A stretch of DNA of 48,381 bases from Thermoproteota archaeon (GTDB lineage Archaea > Korarchaeota > Korarchaeia > Korarchaeales > JAOZGB01): the NCBI GenBank assembly GCA_027491935.1, contig JAOZGB010000012.1, positions 1 to 48,381 of the forward strand, written 5' to 3'. The notes beneath the pieces are model-generated. The model saw nothing but the letters and a program-made list of their open reading frames with translations, was not told the origin of the DNA and made no database searches. Each line of letters starts with the position of its first letter. The stretch's first letter is position 1. This document shows, in pieces, positions 32,473 through 41,381 of this stretch. Position numbers and translations under genes: made by a program.

Positions 32473-34503
32473 GTGCTGGTAGGATTGGAGGCGCTGACTG
32501 GAATCTTTCAGAAACCGCTTATAAGGAGATGTATAATTATCTTGTTGGTTCTAGGAGCGTTTACTCTATCTGTTTATATTAGAGTCCTCCCTGCTTTAAG
32601 GTATGGAGAGCACCTTCCAGGCGATGACCCTCTACTCCATTATAGAATGACAGAGTATGTTGTTGAGAATGGGGCATTGCCAAGTAGAGATCCTTATGCT
32701 TGGCATCCTTGGAGTTATAATCCGAATCATGTCTTGCCTGTTCTACACTACTATGTTGGAGCATATCTATACAAGCTCTCTAAGATTTTCGTGCCAGAAC
32801 TTTCAATTCACGATTTTTGCGTATATGTCCCGGCTGTTTTCTCCTCGTTCGCTATACCTCTCGTATACCTGATAGGAAGGGATGTGTGGGATGAGTCTTC
32901 AGGGGTTTTTGCAGCTTTCGGGCTAGCCACGGTTCTTGCATATTACGAAAGAACATTCTCCTCGTTCTATAGACACGAACAATTTGCGATCCCGGGAATA
33001 TTACTATCCATATACTTGACAATTAAAGCTTTCAAGTCGGAAGAGCTCTACAAAACGATAATATACTCAATGATATCTGGTTTCGCCTCAATATATGTAG
33101 CTGGAATGTGGAAGGGTTTCAGGTTCTTGCTTGATGGATATGCGCTATTTATGCTACTATTGGTTTTTCTGGGGCGGATAGATCTGAAAAGTGAGCTTTC
33201 TCTATCGATAACCATGTTGTACACGATTGCGGGAACCTTATGGTTTTCTAATCTCGCTTACACCTTTTTCCCAGACGACCTTGAAGCCTACATAGCCTAT
33301 GGGGCTATACTTTCCGCAGTTATATATGAGCTTCTGCCTCGCTTAAAGCTGAAGGTAAGGTATAGAAGCCTTTTTTCAATCGTTTTATCCATCGTAATAA
33401 TGCTCCTTCCCTATCTAGGTCTCGGCACACCCCTGCGGGGTAGACTGCTCAGAGTTGTTAACCCATTCACAGAGTTCGAGAGAGGCTCTGTGGTTTACAC
33501 GGTTGCGGAACATTCTACAGGCCGGCTCTTCTTTGACTTCAACTTCTTACTTCCCATAGCCCTTATAGGTCTGGTCTTTTTTGCTAAAAGGTGGGGTGAC
33601 AAGTCTTCCTTGCTAGTTATGCTAGCTACACTAACATCATTATACTTTGCTTGGTCCATGGCTAGACTACCTCCATTAGCAGCGCCATTCGTGGCAGTAG
33701 CGTCAGGAATAACATGGTCTCAGAGTTATAAAACTCTTAAAGACAGGATAAAAACCGTCCAAAGAATAAAGCAAGTTCGTGTTAAGAAGAGAAGGAAAGC
33801 AAAAACAAGGTATGATCTCCTAATAAGTCCCCTCCTTTTATCATTACTTATTATTACATGTCTCGTCGGCTCATCAGTTCAGACATACCGTTTGATACCG
33901 AGCCTATCCTACAGCGATCCCCTAGACCCGGAATGGCAGGCTGCATTTAAATGGCTTAGGGAAAATACTGATAGCAATGACGTAGTAATGTCGTGGTGGG
34001 ATTATGGCTACTGGATAGTTAACGGGTCTATGAGGGTTACAATGGCAGACGGGCTTACAATCAACTCTTCACAGATAAGAGTAATAGCCACGGCATTCAT
34101 GGGTAGTGAAGAGGAGGCTTACGACATTTGTATGAGATACAATATAAGCTATGTAGTAGTTGACCTGTTAGGAGAACTTGCTGGAAACTCCGGCCAGCTT
34201 TTCAGCGGAGACGGCAAGTGGGTTGCAATAGGGTGGATAGCTAAGAAGTTTACATATAACCCCTACTCGCCAAAGACGGTAAGACAATTTTACCAGTACG
34301 ACTTTAAAAGATACTTCCAAGTAAGAGATTCTCAAATTACGCTTAATTACATGACCGCCCTTAACATTACATTATTCAAGATGGGAATCGAAGCTGGCTA
34401 TAACTATCATGTTCTAAAATACTTTAGGCTGGTGTTTCCCAGTAATCTGACTGAGGGGACCGCCCCAAGGGTGGCGATCTTCGAGGTTATAAAAACACCG
34501 TAA
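32473..34503 (+). CDS. aglB: oligosaccharyltransferase AglB (STT3 family)
   Basis: 676 residues, in the range of the short archaeal AglB forms. It has about a dozen membrane helices; the first extracytoplasmic loop carries LPGDDPLLHYR with the acidic metal-binding pair. The C-terminal domain has the WWDYG acceptor-binding motif at residues 508-512 (SWWDYGYW). It transfers lipid-linked oligosaccharide to Asn in N-x-S/T sequons of exported proteins. The upstream neighbours (polymerase-like, GT-C, epimerase) would supply or modify the glycan. It is followed by iPGM 10 bases on, a metabolic gene, so operon logic there is weak. The start is GTG 32473. Confidence 0.93.
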   Translation: MLVGLEALTGIFQKPLIRRCIIILLVLGAFTLSVYIRVLPALRYGEHLPGDDPLLHYRMTEYVVENGALPSRDPYAWHPWSYNPNHVLPVLHYYVGAYLYKLSKIFVPELSIHDFCVYVPAVFSSFAIPLVYLIGRDVWDESSGVFAAFGLATVLAYYERTFSSFYRHEQFAIPGILLSIYLTIKAFKSEELYKTIIYSMISGFASIYVAGMWKGFRFLLDGYALFMLLLVFLGRIDLKSELSLSITMLYTIAGTLWFSNLAYTFFPDDLEAYIAYGAILSAVIYELLPRLKLKVRYRSLFSIVLSIVIMLLPYLGLGTPLRGRLLRVVNPFTEFERGSVVYTVAEHSTGRLFFDFNFLLPIALIGLVFFAKRWGDKSSLLVMLATLTSLYFAWSMARLPPLAAPFVAVASGITWSQSYKTLKDRIKTVQRIKQVRVKKRRKAKTRYDLLISPLLLSLLIITCLVGSSVQTYRLIPSLSYSDPLDPEWQAAFKWLRENTDSNDVVMSWWDYGYWIVNGSMRVTMADGLTINSSQIRVIATAFMGSEEEAYDICMRYNISYVVVDLLGELAGNSGQLFSGDGKWVAIGWIAKKFTYNPYSPKTVRQFYQYDFKRYFQVRDSQITLNYMTALNITLFKMGIEAGYNYHVLKYFRLVFPSNLTEGTAPRVAIFEVIKTP

Positions 34504-34513
34504 GGTCGCTAAA

Positions 34514-35800
34514 TTGAAAAGAGTGGTTTTTATAATTCTTGATGGTCTTGGAGACAGACCTATAGCCGATCTAGGTTATAAAACACCGCTTCAGGCAGCT
34601 TTTAAGCCTAATATCGATAAACTAGCCTCAAAAGGAATGATTGGGCTTGTTCATCCAATTTCACCAGGAGTTCCGCCGGGTAGCGATAGTGCGCATTTAG
34701 CATATTTCGGATATGACCCGAATACTGAAAACCCTGGTCGGGGTAGTCTAGAAGCTCTCGGTTACGGAATAAAAATTGGAGATGATACAATCGCCTTTAG
34801 GGTTAACTTTGCAACGTTATCCGGGGATGTTATAATCGACAGAAGGGCGGGGAGAATAGAGAGTGAGTATGCTTCACAGTTGGCTGACGAAGTAAATCGG
34901 GAAATTGGGAGAATTGACGGTTTCGATTTCAAATTGATAAATACGTTAGACCATAGGGGGATTCTTATAGTTTCCGGGTTAAATGTGTCTAGAGAAGTTA
35001 CCGACACTGATCCTCACATCATAGGTGTTCCACCATTAAAATGTATGCCTCTTGAGAAGGCTTCTAACCCTGACAATGCTAAAAGAACGGCAAATGCCAT
35101 TAATAGATACCTGAGACGTGTTAGAGATGTGTTATGTAAGTCTGAGGTGAATAAGCAGAGAATGGCGGAGGGAAAGCCCCCTGCCAATGTTATTCTTATA
35201 AGAGGGGCAGGAGTAAAATCTTCCCTTGAAAGTTTCAATGACAGGTGGGGTTTTAAAGCTGCCTGTATAGCAGGGGGGCCTCTCTACAAAGGTGTAGCAG
35301 CAGCGCTGGGAATGGATATTGTAAATGTACCTGGAGCAACTGGAAGGGTGGATAGCGATTTTAACTCCAAATTTAGATATGCCGCCAGAATTGTTAGGGA
35401 ATACGATTTCGTATTTATTCATATTAAAGCTACCGATATAGCTTCTCACGATAGGAAACCGTCGCTAAAGGTGAAATTAATAGAGAAAATAGATCATGAG
35501 ATGGAAATTCTAAGTAATCTTAGCTCCGAGGGCGTATTAATCGTACTTACAGGTGACCATTCAACATCATGTATCACTGGCATGCATACTGGAGATCCTG
35601 TTCCAATACTTTTTTATGATGGGGTAAGGATTGATGGAGTTAAGAGATTCGATGAAATATCCGCAGTTGCTGGAGGACTGGGATTTATTAGAGGATTAAA
35701 CATAATGCCTCTTGTCCTTAACGCGGCTGATCGAGCTGAAGAGTTCGGAATTAAAACATCTTCGAAGCCCCGAATGTACCGCATGCATTACAACAGGTAA
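34514..35800 (+). CDS. apgM: 2,3-bisphosphoglycerate-independent phosphoglycerate mutase (archaeal type)
   Basis: 428 residues. Alkaline-phosphatase-superfamily signatures: FIILDGLGDRP near the start, PPGSDSAHLAYFGYDP (nucleophile Ser region), FVFIHIKATDIASHDRKP and VLTGDHSTSC (metal ligands). It interconverts 3- and 2-phosphoglycerate in glycolysis and gluconeogenesis; with the PEP synthase near the window end this covers two steps in the route to sugars. The start is TTG 34514, with AAGGTCG upstream. It starts 10 bases after aglB. Confidence 0.93.
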   Translation: MKRVVFIILDGLGDRPIADLGYKTPLQAAFKPNIDKLASKGMIGLVHPISPGVPPGSDSAHLAYFGYDPNTENPGRGSLEALGYGIKIGDDTIAFRVNFATLSGDVIIDRRAGRIESEYASQLADEVNREIGRIDGFDFKLINTLDHRGILIVSGLNVSREVTDTDPHIIGVPPLKCMPLEKASNPDNAKRTANAINRYLRRVRDVLCKSEVNKQRMAEGKPPANVILIRGAGVKSSLESFNDRWGFKAACIAGGPLYKGVAAALGMDIVNVPGATGRVDSDFNSKFRYAARIVREYDFVFIHIKATDIASHDRKPSLKVKLIEKIDHEMEILSNLSSEGVLIVLTGDHSTSCITGMHTGDPVPILFYDGVRIDGVKRFDEISAVAGGLGFIRGLNIMPLVLNAADRAEEFGIKTSSKPRMYRMHYNR

Positions 35801-35810
35801 ATTAAATAAT
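35799..35810 (+). promoter_or_regulatory. TATA-like promoter element for radA
   Basis: AAATTAAATAAT lies about 35 bases before the radA ATG, predicting a leader of about ten bases. It starts in the iPGM stop codon. Confidence 0.35.
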
Positions 35811-35840
35811 TCTGTACTGGCCTAATACTATAGTGAGTTT

Positions 35841-36827
35841 ATGCCTAGGAAAAAATCTGAAGGAGATTTTGAGGCTGGCGGTGAGCCTACGACCGTTGAC
35901 CTTACAGAACTTGAGGGGGTAGGTCCTCAAACAGCTGGAAAACTTGCTTCTATGGGCTATACCACTTTTGAATCTATAGCAGTTGCGTCTCCAGCTGAAC
36001 TAGCAGCATCGATAGGAGTAAGCGAGACAACAGCTTCAAAGATAATAGCATCCGCGAGGAAAAGACTAAAAATTGGTGTAGAAACCGCATATGACTATTA
36101 TTTAAAGAGGAAAAACATAGTTAAAATAACAACTGGAGTCCGCTCTCTAGATAGTCTTATTGGCGGGGGGATAGAAACTCAAACAATAACAGAGATATAC
36201 GGGCCGTACGGCTCTGGGAAGACGCAGCTCGCCCATCAACTTGCAGTTACAACACAGCTCCCTATCGACAAAGGCGGGTATGAAAAAGGAGTCCTCTATA
36301 TAGATACCGAACACACGTTTAGACCTGAAAGAATAGCACAAATAGCTGAGGCGTTCGGTTTAGACCCGGTTGAAACGTTAAAAAATATTTGGTACGCCAG
36401 GGTCTTCACCTCAGACCATCAGATGCTCATAACAGAAAAAGCTGAAGCTTTAATGAGGCCCAAGAACATAGGGTTAGTGATCATAGATTCTTTGATAAGT
36501 CATTTCAGGGGTGAATATGTGGGGAGGGAAACGCTCGCTGTGAGGCAGCAAAAACTCAACCTCTACATGCATAAACTCTTAAAACTTGCAACAGTCTACA
36601 ACGCTGCGGTACTCGTAACGAACCAGGTGCTAGCTGACCCGTCAACCTTTTATGGAGACCCCACCAGGCCGGCGGGCGGCCACATCCTCGGCCACGGTGT
36701 GACAATGAGGCTTTACATTAGGAAGGGAAAGAAAGGAGTCAGAGTAATAAGGCTCATGAAAAGCCCATACCTACCTGAAGGTGAAGTTGAAGTACTGATA
36801 ACGGAGAAGGGGATAATCGAAGCATAA
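35841..36827 (+). CDS. radA: DNA repair and recombination protein RadA
   Basis: 328 residues. An N-terminal helix-hairpin-helix domain (LEGVGPQTAGKLASMGYTTF) leads into the RecA-like core: Walker A GPYGSGKT, Walker B GLVIIDSLISHF, and DNA-binding loop features such as RGEYVGRETLAVRQQKLN and the GGHILGHG region. It forms ATP-dependent filaments on single-stranded DNA and drives strand exchange. There is no intein. It has a short leader; the downstream acyltransferase gene is convergent with a 6-base gap. Confidence 0.96.
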   Translation: MPRKKSEGDFEAGGEPTTVDLTELEGVGPQTAGKLASMGYTTFESIAVASPAELAASIGVSETTASKIIASARKRLKIGVETAYDYYLKRKNIVKITTGVRSLDSLIGGGIETQTITEIYGPYGSGKTQLAHQLAVTTQLPIDKGGYEKGVLYIDTEHTFRPERIAQIAEAFGLDPVETLKNIWYARVFTSDHQMLITEKAEALMRPKNIGLVIIDSLISHFRGEYVGRETLAVRQQKLNLYMHKLLKLATVYNAAVLVTNQVLADPSTFYGDPTRPAGGHILGHGVTMRLYIRKGKKGVRVIRLMKSPYLPEGEVEVLITEKGIIEA

Positions 36828-36833
36828 ATACTT

Positions 36834-37559
36834 CTATGATCTCCCAGATTCATACAGTGACCTTTTTAGGTCATAATCCCTCCGTGTACATCTGAACCTC
36901 GCCGGGCAGCCATAAACTACGGTTCCTTCATCTACGTCTCTGGTGACTACGGAGCCTGCTCCTATTACCGCCCTCCTCCCTATCCTAACCCCTGCTATTA
37001 AGATGGAGCCTGCTCCTATTACCGCCCCTTCCCCTATCACTACACCTTCCAACCTCTTACTGACAGGATATTTATCGTTAGTTATGATGACGCAAGGCCC
37101 TATAAAGACGTTATCTTCAATTTTAGATCCTGGAGGAATGTAGTTCCCAGATTGGATGTTCACATTTCTACCAATAAAACTATTGCCGTCTATAATAGTA
37201 TGTGAACCTATTTTAGAGTTAGATCCAACCTTTACTTCTTCCCGTATCATAATTGAATGTCCTGTCTCGACATTATCCCCTAGAACAGCTGTCTCGTAGA
37301 TTACTGAGTGGCTTCGAATGAAGCACCTCTCACCTAAGACCGAACCTAAACCCTCACCCTTTACATACCTTTCAACAATGTTAACACCATTTTTAACCGA
37401 TTCCAGGAGCGGCCCCCGTAATGGGTATCCTATAATGCTAAATGACCCGATGTAACATCCATCCCCAACCCTACTTTTTCCCAAAATGATTGAACCAGGG
37501 CCGAGCTGGACATTCCTGCCGATTACAGCCGCCTCTGAGATTAGATTCCTGAAACCCAT
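36834..37559 (-). CDS. hexapeptide-repeat (left-handed beta-helix) acyltransferase
   Basis: 241 residues, dominated by hexapeptide repeats (AVIGRNVQLGPGSIILG, VIGEGAVIGAGS, RIGRRAVIGAGSVVTRDV) that form a left-handed beta helix; GTVVYGCPARF is the usual end of sugar N-acyltransferases. It probably acylates an amino sugar nucleotide, the reaction expected in a surface glycan pathway. A non-repeat insertion lies near residues 50-70 (PLRGPLLESVKNG). The gene contains a 23-bp exact direct repeat, 54 bp apart. It is convergent with radA and divergent from the aminotransferase gene. Confidence 0.85.
   Translation of the reverse strand: MGFRNLISEAAVIGRNVQLGPGSIILGKSRVGDGCYIGSFSIIGYPLRGPLLESVKNGVNIVERYVKGEGLGSVLGERCFIRSHSVIYETAVLGDNVETGHSIMIREEVKVGSNSKIGSHTIIDGNSFIGRNVNIQSGNYIPPGSKIEDNVFIGPCVIITNDKYPVSKRLEGVVIGEGAVIGAGSILIAGVRIGRRAVIGAGSVVTRDVDEGTVVYGCPARFRCTRRDYDLKRSLYESGRS
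36951..37027. repeat. 23-bp exact direct repeat within the acyltransferase gene (18-residue coil period)
   Basis: GGAGCCTGCTCCTATTACCG and three further bases CCC occur at 36951-36973 and 37005-37027. The 54-bp offset equals 18 codons, one full coil (three hexapeptides) of the beta helix. Both copies encode the AVIGAGS motif. Confidence 0.9.
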
Positions 37560-37579
37560 AAAGCATTATACCTATGAGA

Positions 37580-37588
37580 AAATATTTT
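37580..37588 (+). promoter_or_regulatory. TATA-like promoter element for the aminotransferase gene
   Basis: AAATATTTT is centred about 27 bases before the ATG at 37611 with no Shine-Dalgarno sequence; probably leaderless. Confidence 0.4.
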
Positions 37589-37610
37589 ACATTTACCCCG
37601 CATAACCTCA

Positions 37611-38852
37611 ATGGTCCAGATGGTTCAACTCTCATCCGTCGCGAAATTTGCATTAGAGAATCCAAGTTCCATAAGAGAAATAATGACAGTTGTTACAGAC
37701 TATAGATTGCACCCGGAAAAATATCCTAGGGAATTAATATATCTTGGCGGAGGATGGCCTCAAGACAACCCGCCAGCGGTATTGAAAGAAGCTATGATGA
37801 AAGTACTAAGTGACGAGGAGAAATTTACAGTTTCGGTAAGATACGGAGCTACTAGGGGAATTCCAGAATTTATAGATGCTATTTTAAACTATGAGGAAAA
37901 GATAATGGGAAGAAAAATATCCAAGGATCAGATAATCGTAGGACTAGGTAGCACAGACCTCACATCAGCTTTGTTTAAAGTTCTCCTGGACGAGGGAGAT
38001 GAGATAATAATAACCTCCCCCGGATATCTAAATTACAAAAGACAAGTAGAAATAGAGACAAATATGAAAGTTAAAGTCAAGTACTGGAACATAATAAAAG
38101 GTGAAGAATTTAAACCAAAAATAGGAGAACTGTATGATCTTATAGGGAACAAAACCAGGGTCCTATTACTGACTTCTCCCGGTAATCCCGACGGCCAAAT
38201 ATTTGACCAACAAACGTACAAATCAATAGTCGACATAGCATCCGAGAAATCTATCACAGTAATTCTAGATCAAGCATACAGAATGTTCACATACGAACTA
38301 GACCCTAAATACCTACACCTTCCCCCATCTGAGAATGAGGTACATATCTGTACCTTCTCTAAAGAACTTAGAATCCCTGGTTGGAGAGTAGGATACTTAA
38401 TAGCTGACGAGGAGTTAGTGAGAGCAGTAGAAACCGTGGAGCAAGCTAGAAATCTGACGCCTGCTAGCCTTCAACAGAAAATCTTAGCCACCCTCCTGTT
38501 GGACGATGCTCACCTCGCCAAGATCCGTAGTTTCTATAAGAAAGGGAGGAAGTTGTACAAAGACGTTGCAGATGAAACATATAATCTTCTTAGAAGAGAA
38601 ATCCCCATATTCACACCCATCAAACCTATGGGGGGATTCTATATATTCTTTAATCATCAAAGATTTATGCAAAGCTCCAAGGTATTCTGTGAAAAACTTC
38701 TTAAGGAAATGCAGATTGCATTGGCACCAGGATTAGACTTTGGACTTGAAGGATGGACAAGGCTTTCATTCGCACCGCTTGTACTAGAGACAAGTAAGAT
38801 AAGGGAGGGTATAGAAAGAATTAAAAAATTCGTAGAAATGACCTCACTTTAA
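37611..38852 (+). CDS. PLP-dependent aminotransferase, class I/II (fold type I)
   Basis: 413 residues. PLP motifs are present: TSPGNPDG (the NPxG site), ILDQAYRMFTYE (Asp for the pyridine nitrogen) and TFSKELRIPGWRVGY with the Schiff-base Lys in SKE and the phosphate-binding Arg in WRVGY. The start GGGWPQDNPP and GATRGIPEF are typical of the broad AspC/multi-substrate group. Substrate cannot be assigned; candidates are aromatic amino acids, alanine or an N-sugar precursor. A second ATG at 37620 is possible. The next gene is 32 bases on, with its own Shine-Dalgarno site. Confidence 0.88.
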   Translation: MVQMVQLSSVAKFALENPSSIREIMTVVTDYRLHPEKYPRELIYLGGGWPQDNPPAVLKEAMMKVLSDEEKFTVSVRYGATRGIPEFIDAILNYEEKIMGRKISKDQIIVGLGSTDLTSALFKVLLDEGDEIIITSPGYLNYKRQVEIETNMKVKVKYWNIIKGEEFKPKIGELYDLIGNKTRVLLLTSPGNPDGQIFDQQTYKSIVDIASEKSITVILDQAYRMFTYELDPKYLHLPPSENEVHICTFSKELRIPGWRVGYLIADEELVRAVETVEQARNLTPASLQQKILATLLLDDAHLAKIRSFYKKGRKLYKDVADETYNLLRREIPIFTPIKPMGGFYIFFNHQRFMQSSKVFCEKLLKEMQIALAPGLDFGLEGWTRLSFAPLVLETSKIREGIERIKKFVEMTSL

Positions 38853-38884
38853 TACTAACAATAGGCAATTAATAGGGGGATACC

Positions 38885-39610
38885 TTGGGTTGGATACATA
38901 TAAAACAGTATGAAAAAATAGACGTAGATGAATCAACAGCAGTCTTAGGGTTCCCTGGCATAGGTTCTGTAGGAAGGAATGTAGCGACATACCTTATTGA
39001 CATATTTAAACCTGTAAGACTATTCGACTTGTACTCTGAGCATCTATACCTACCAGGATCCTCACTTGGGGTGATAGTGAAGGGAAACGGTCTTTTAGAG
39101 CTGCCATCAATACAAGCATATCTAATTCGGAGACGGAAAAACGATCTCATAATAGTTACAAGCAGTGTGCAACCAGCTCCATGGGCGCAGTTCACAGTGC
39201 TGGATAAATTGGTAGAGATCCTCGAAGGATACAATTGCAGACTAATAGTTAGTTTAAGCGGGTTTTATAAACCTGATATTGCCGGCAAGATTCTAGCCAC
39301 AGGCGAAACGAAACACGTTGAATATTTATTGAAACTAGGCGCAACGAACGAGAGGATAGTAGAATCTATAATCGGAGCTGCAGGAGTAATACTAGCTGTA
39401 GCAAGGCTGAGGGGAATAAGCCATGTATCACTAACAGCAGTCACGGAGAACGAGGTTTACGATTTAAGAGCGACAAGACAAGTGCTTCATCTTCTCGATA
39501 AATGGCTCAACCTAAACGTAGACTTTTCATCGATAGACAGAAACATCCGTGAATTAAATATTATGTCAATGGTGAAATCCGCAAGAACTCCACCCGAGTA
39601 CGTGGGGTAA
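38885..39610 (+). CDS. PAC2-family protein (proteasome assembly chaperone-like)
   Basis: 241 residues. LGFPGIGSVGRNVATYLID near the N terminus and LIIVTSSVQPAP, SGFYKPDIAG, GAAGVILAVARLRGI and LTAVTEN are the PAC2 (PF09754) pattern. Eukaryotic relatives help to build the 20S proteasome; archaeal members (PbaB type) may do the same but are little characterised. The start is TTG 38885, with AGGGGG upstream. The next gene follows two bases after the stop, so translation is coupled. Confidence 0.82.
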   Translation: MGWIHIKQYEKIDVDESTAVLGFPGIGSVGRNVATYLIDIFKPVRLFDLYSEHLYLPGSSLGVIVKGNGLLELPSIQAYLIRRRKNDLIIVTSSVQPAPWAQFTVLDKLVEILEGYNCRLIVSLSGFYKPDIAGKILATGETKHVEYLLKLGATNERIVESIIGAAGVILAVARLRGISHVSLTAVTENEVYDLRATRQVLHLLDKWLNLNVDFSSIDRNIRELNIMSMVKSARTPPEYVG

Positions 39611-39612
39611 AC

Positions 39613-40578
39613 TTGAAAGGACCAGTATGGATACACGTATCCGACATACATCAAGCCTTAATGGCTTTACACATAAAGGAGAAGCTGAGTAATAGTGTGA
39701 TCATAACTGCAGATAATAAAAAGTCAGTTATATGGGCTTTAAATAAGTACAAGGCTTTCAGAACCCCCCCAGAGCTGGATTATCCTCCGTGGAAAAGTAT
39801 AGAGGTGCATGCAAGGATAATTCAAAAGCTGCTACCATTAATTGGGAGGGAGAGGCCGAAGGCCCACATAGCCTTCTGCTCACCTTCATCTGTTAGAACA
39901 GCCTTCGGCCTAGCGATACCAACAATAACAGTATATATTCCAGGATATCCCGTAAAAAGGTTAAGGATGATATTGCCACTGTCGGAAAAGATAATAGCAC
40001 CTAAATCATGCTTGAATGTTCTGACCGGAAAATTTAATATCACAGAGAAAAAGATCACAGTATACGAGGGTGTCCCTGAGCTAATGTTAGAGAGAAAATT
40101 GCATCCCACAACAATATCGCAGCTAGGAGTAGACCCGGAAAAAATTACCATTGTAATCTCCCCCTCCAAACTATATACAAGGCTTAGAAAAACACTGGGA
40201 AACCATGATAGGTATCAAAAAATATATCTAGACTCGACAGATAAACATGGTCTGATAGCATGGAGGAGAACGAGAATTCAGAAGAAATATACTTACGACG
40301 TATATTCAGTATTAGCCTATTCAGATTTAACCGTTACTAATAGCCCTCTAATAGCAAGATCTTCCGCGTTGAGCGGGACACCTGCGATATATCTAGGTTC
40401 AGAAGAGAGATCTATTAATTATTTAATTTCTAAAGGTTTTCCGATATGGACAGAAATAGACAAGATAGGAGACATACTGCGAGAACCTGCGAAACATAGG
40501 TTCGACCCGCAGCACCTGAAAGGGATATTGGAAAATCCGATAAGATATATATTAGAGATACTAAACAAATATCTTTAA
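39613..40578 (+). CDS. DUF354-family GT-B-fold-like protein
   Basis: 321 residues. WIHVSDIHQALMAL at the start, KAHIAFCSPSSVRTAFGLAI, IPTITVYIPGYPV and LPLSEKIIAPKSCL follow the archaeal DUF354 pattern, which resembles UDP-N-acetylglucosamine 2-epimerase/GT-B folds. A second half has DLTVTNSPLIARSSALSGTPAI, like a sugar-nucleotide-binding C-terminal lobe. It may act on nucleotide sugars; activity is not established. The start is TTG 39613. It lies between PAC2 (gap 2 bases) and Thg1 (gap 1 base). Confidence 0.62.
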   Translation: MKGPVWIHVSDIHQALMALHIKEKLSNSVIITADNKKSVIWALNKYKAFRTPPELDYPPWKSIEVHARIIQKLLPLIGRERPKAHIAFCSPSSVRTAFGLAIPTITVYIPGYPVKRLRMILPLSEKIIAPKSCLNVLTGKFNITEKKITVYEGVPELMLERKLHPTTISQLGVDPEKITIVISPSKLYTRLRKTLGNHDRYQKIYLDSTDKHGLIAWRRTRIQKKYTYDVYSVLAYSDLTVTNSPLIARSSALSGTPAIYLGSEERSINYLISKGFPIWTEIDKIGDILREPAKHRFDPQHLKGILENPIRYILEILNKYL

Positions 40579-40579
40579 A

Positions 40580-41374
40580 ATGGAACCAGTAGCAACTAGC
40601 TACACGTGGAAAGAACATGAAGTCTTTAGTGGTCTTAGACTACCAAGATGCGGCTTTTACATAGTGAGATGCGATGGACGCAATTTTCACAGGTTAACGG
40701 AAGAATGCGGTTTTCAGAAACCATACGATAGGAAATTCGCAGAGTTGATGGTTAAAGCTACCCTTGAAGTTTTTAGAGGCGGTTTTAACCCTTGTCTAGC
40801 ATACATATTTTCTGACGAGGTGAACATATTACTTTTAAGATTACCCTTTAATGGCCGTTTAGAAAAAATTATCTCTATTATTTCAGGAATATTGTCCTCA
40901 GCATTCTCTCTCAAACTTAAACAGAAATTTGGCATAGAAAAAACTTCTGCGTTTGATTCAAGAATCATACTTTTAAACAGGGAACTCCTGCCTGCCTACC
41001 TTGCATATAGGCAGGCTGAGGCTTGGAGGAATCATAACAACTCATACGCGTATTATACTCTGATAAACAAGGGATACAATCCTAAAGAAGCATCGACGAT
41101 GCTTAAAGGTTTAAAAACGAACCAGCTACATGAACTAGTATACAAGATGTCTGGTCTTAACCTTTCAAAGACCCCTACTTGGCAGAGAAGAGGCGTACTA
41201 ATAAAATATCTCATTGTGAGGAAATACGGGTACAACCCAGTTGAAAAGAGGAAAGTTGCGACTTACCGTAGAAGACTAACAGTAAACTGGGAGCCGCCAC
41301 TGTTCGGATCAGAAAAAGGTAAAGAAATAATTGAAGAATCCATCCGAAACTTCCTCGATTATTCTCTCCCATGA
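40580..41374 (+). CDS. Thg1-family 3'-5' nucleotide polymerase (tRNA-His guanylyltransferase-like)
   Basis: 264 residues. The catalytic core is conserved: IVRCDGRNFHRLTE (Asp 32), YIFSDEVNILL (Asp 79, Glu 80), KPYDRKFAELM and NGRLEKIISIISG. Eukaryotic Thg1 adds G-1 to tRNA-His; archaeal and bacterial relatives (TLPs) mainly repair 5' ends of tRNAs by templated 3'-5' addition, since archaeal tRNA-His genes usually encode G-1. Two intron-containing tRNA genes are in the window, though no direct link is shown. It starts one base after the DUF354 gene. The convergent SAH hydrolase ends 8 bases away. Confidence 0.88.
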   Translation: MEPVATSYTWKEHEVFSGLRLPRCGFYIVRCDGRNFHRLTEECGFQKPYDRKFAELMVKATLEVFRGGFNPCLAYIFSDEVNILLLRLPFNGRLEKIISIISGILSSAFSLKLKQKFGIEKTSAFDSRIILLNRELLPAYLAYRQAEAWRNHNNSYAYYTLINKGYNPKEASTMLKGLKTNQLHELVYKMSGLNLSKTPTWQRRGVLIKYLIVRKYGYNPVEKRKVATYRRRLTVNWEPPLFGSEKGKEIIEESIRNFLDYSLP

Positions 41375-41381
41375 TGGAAGG

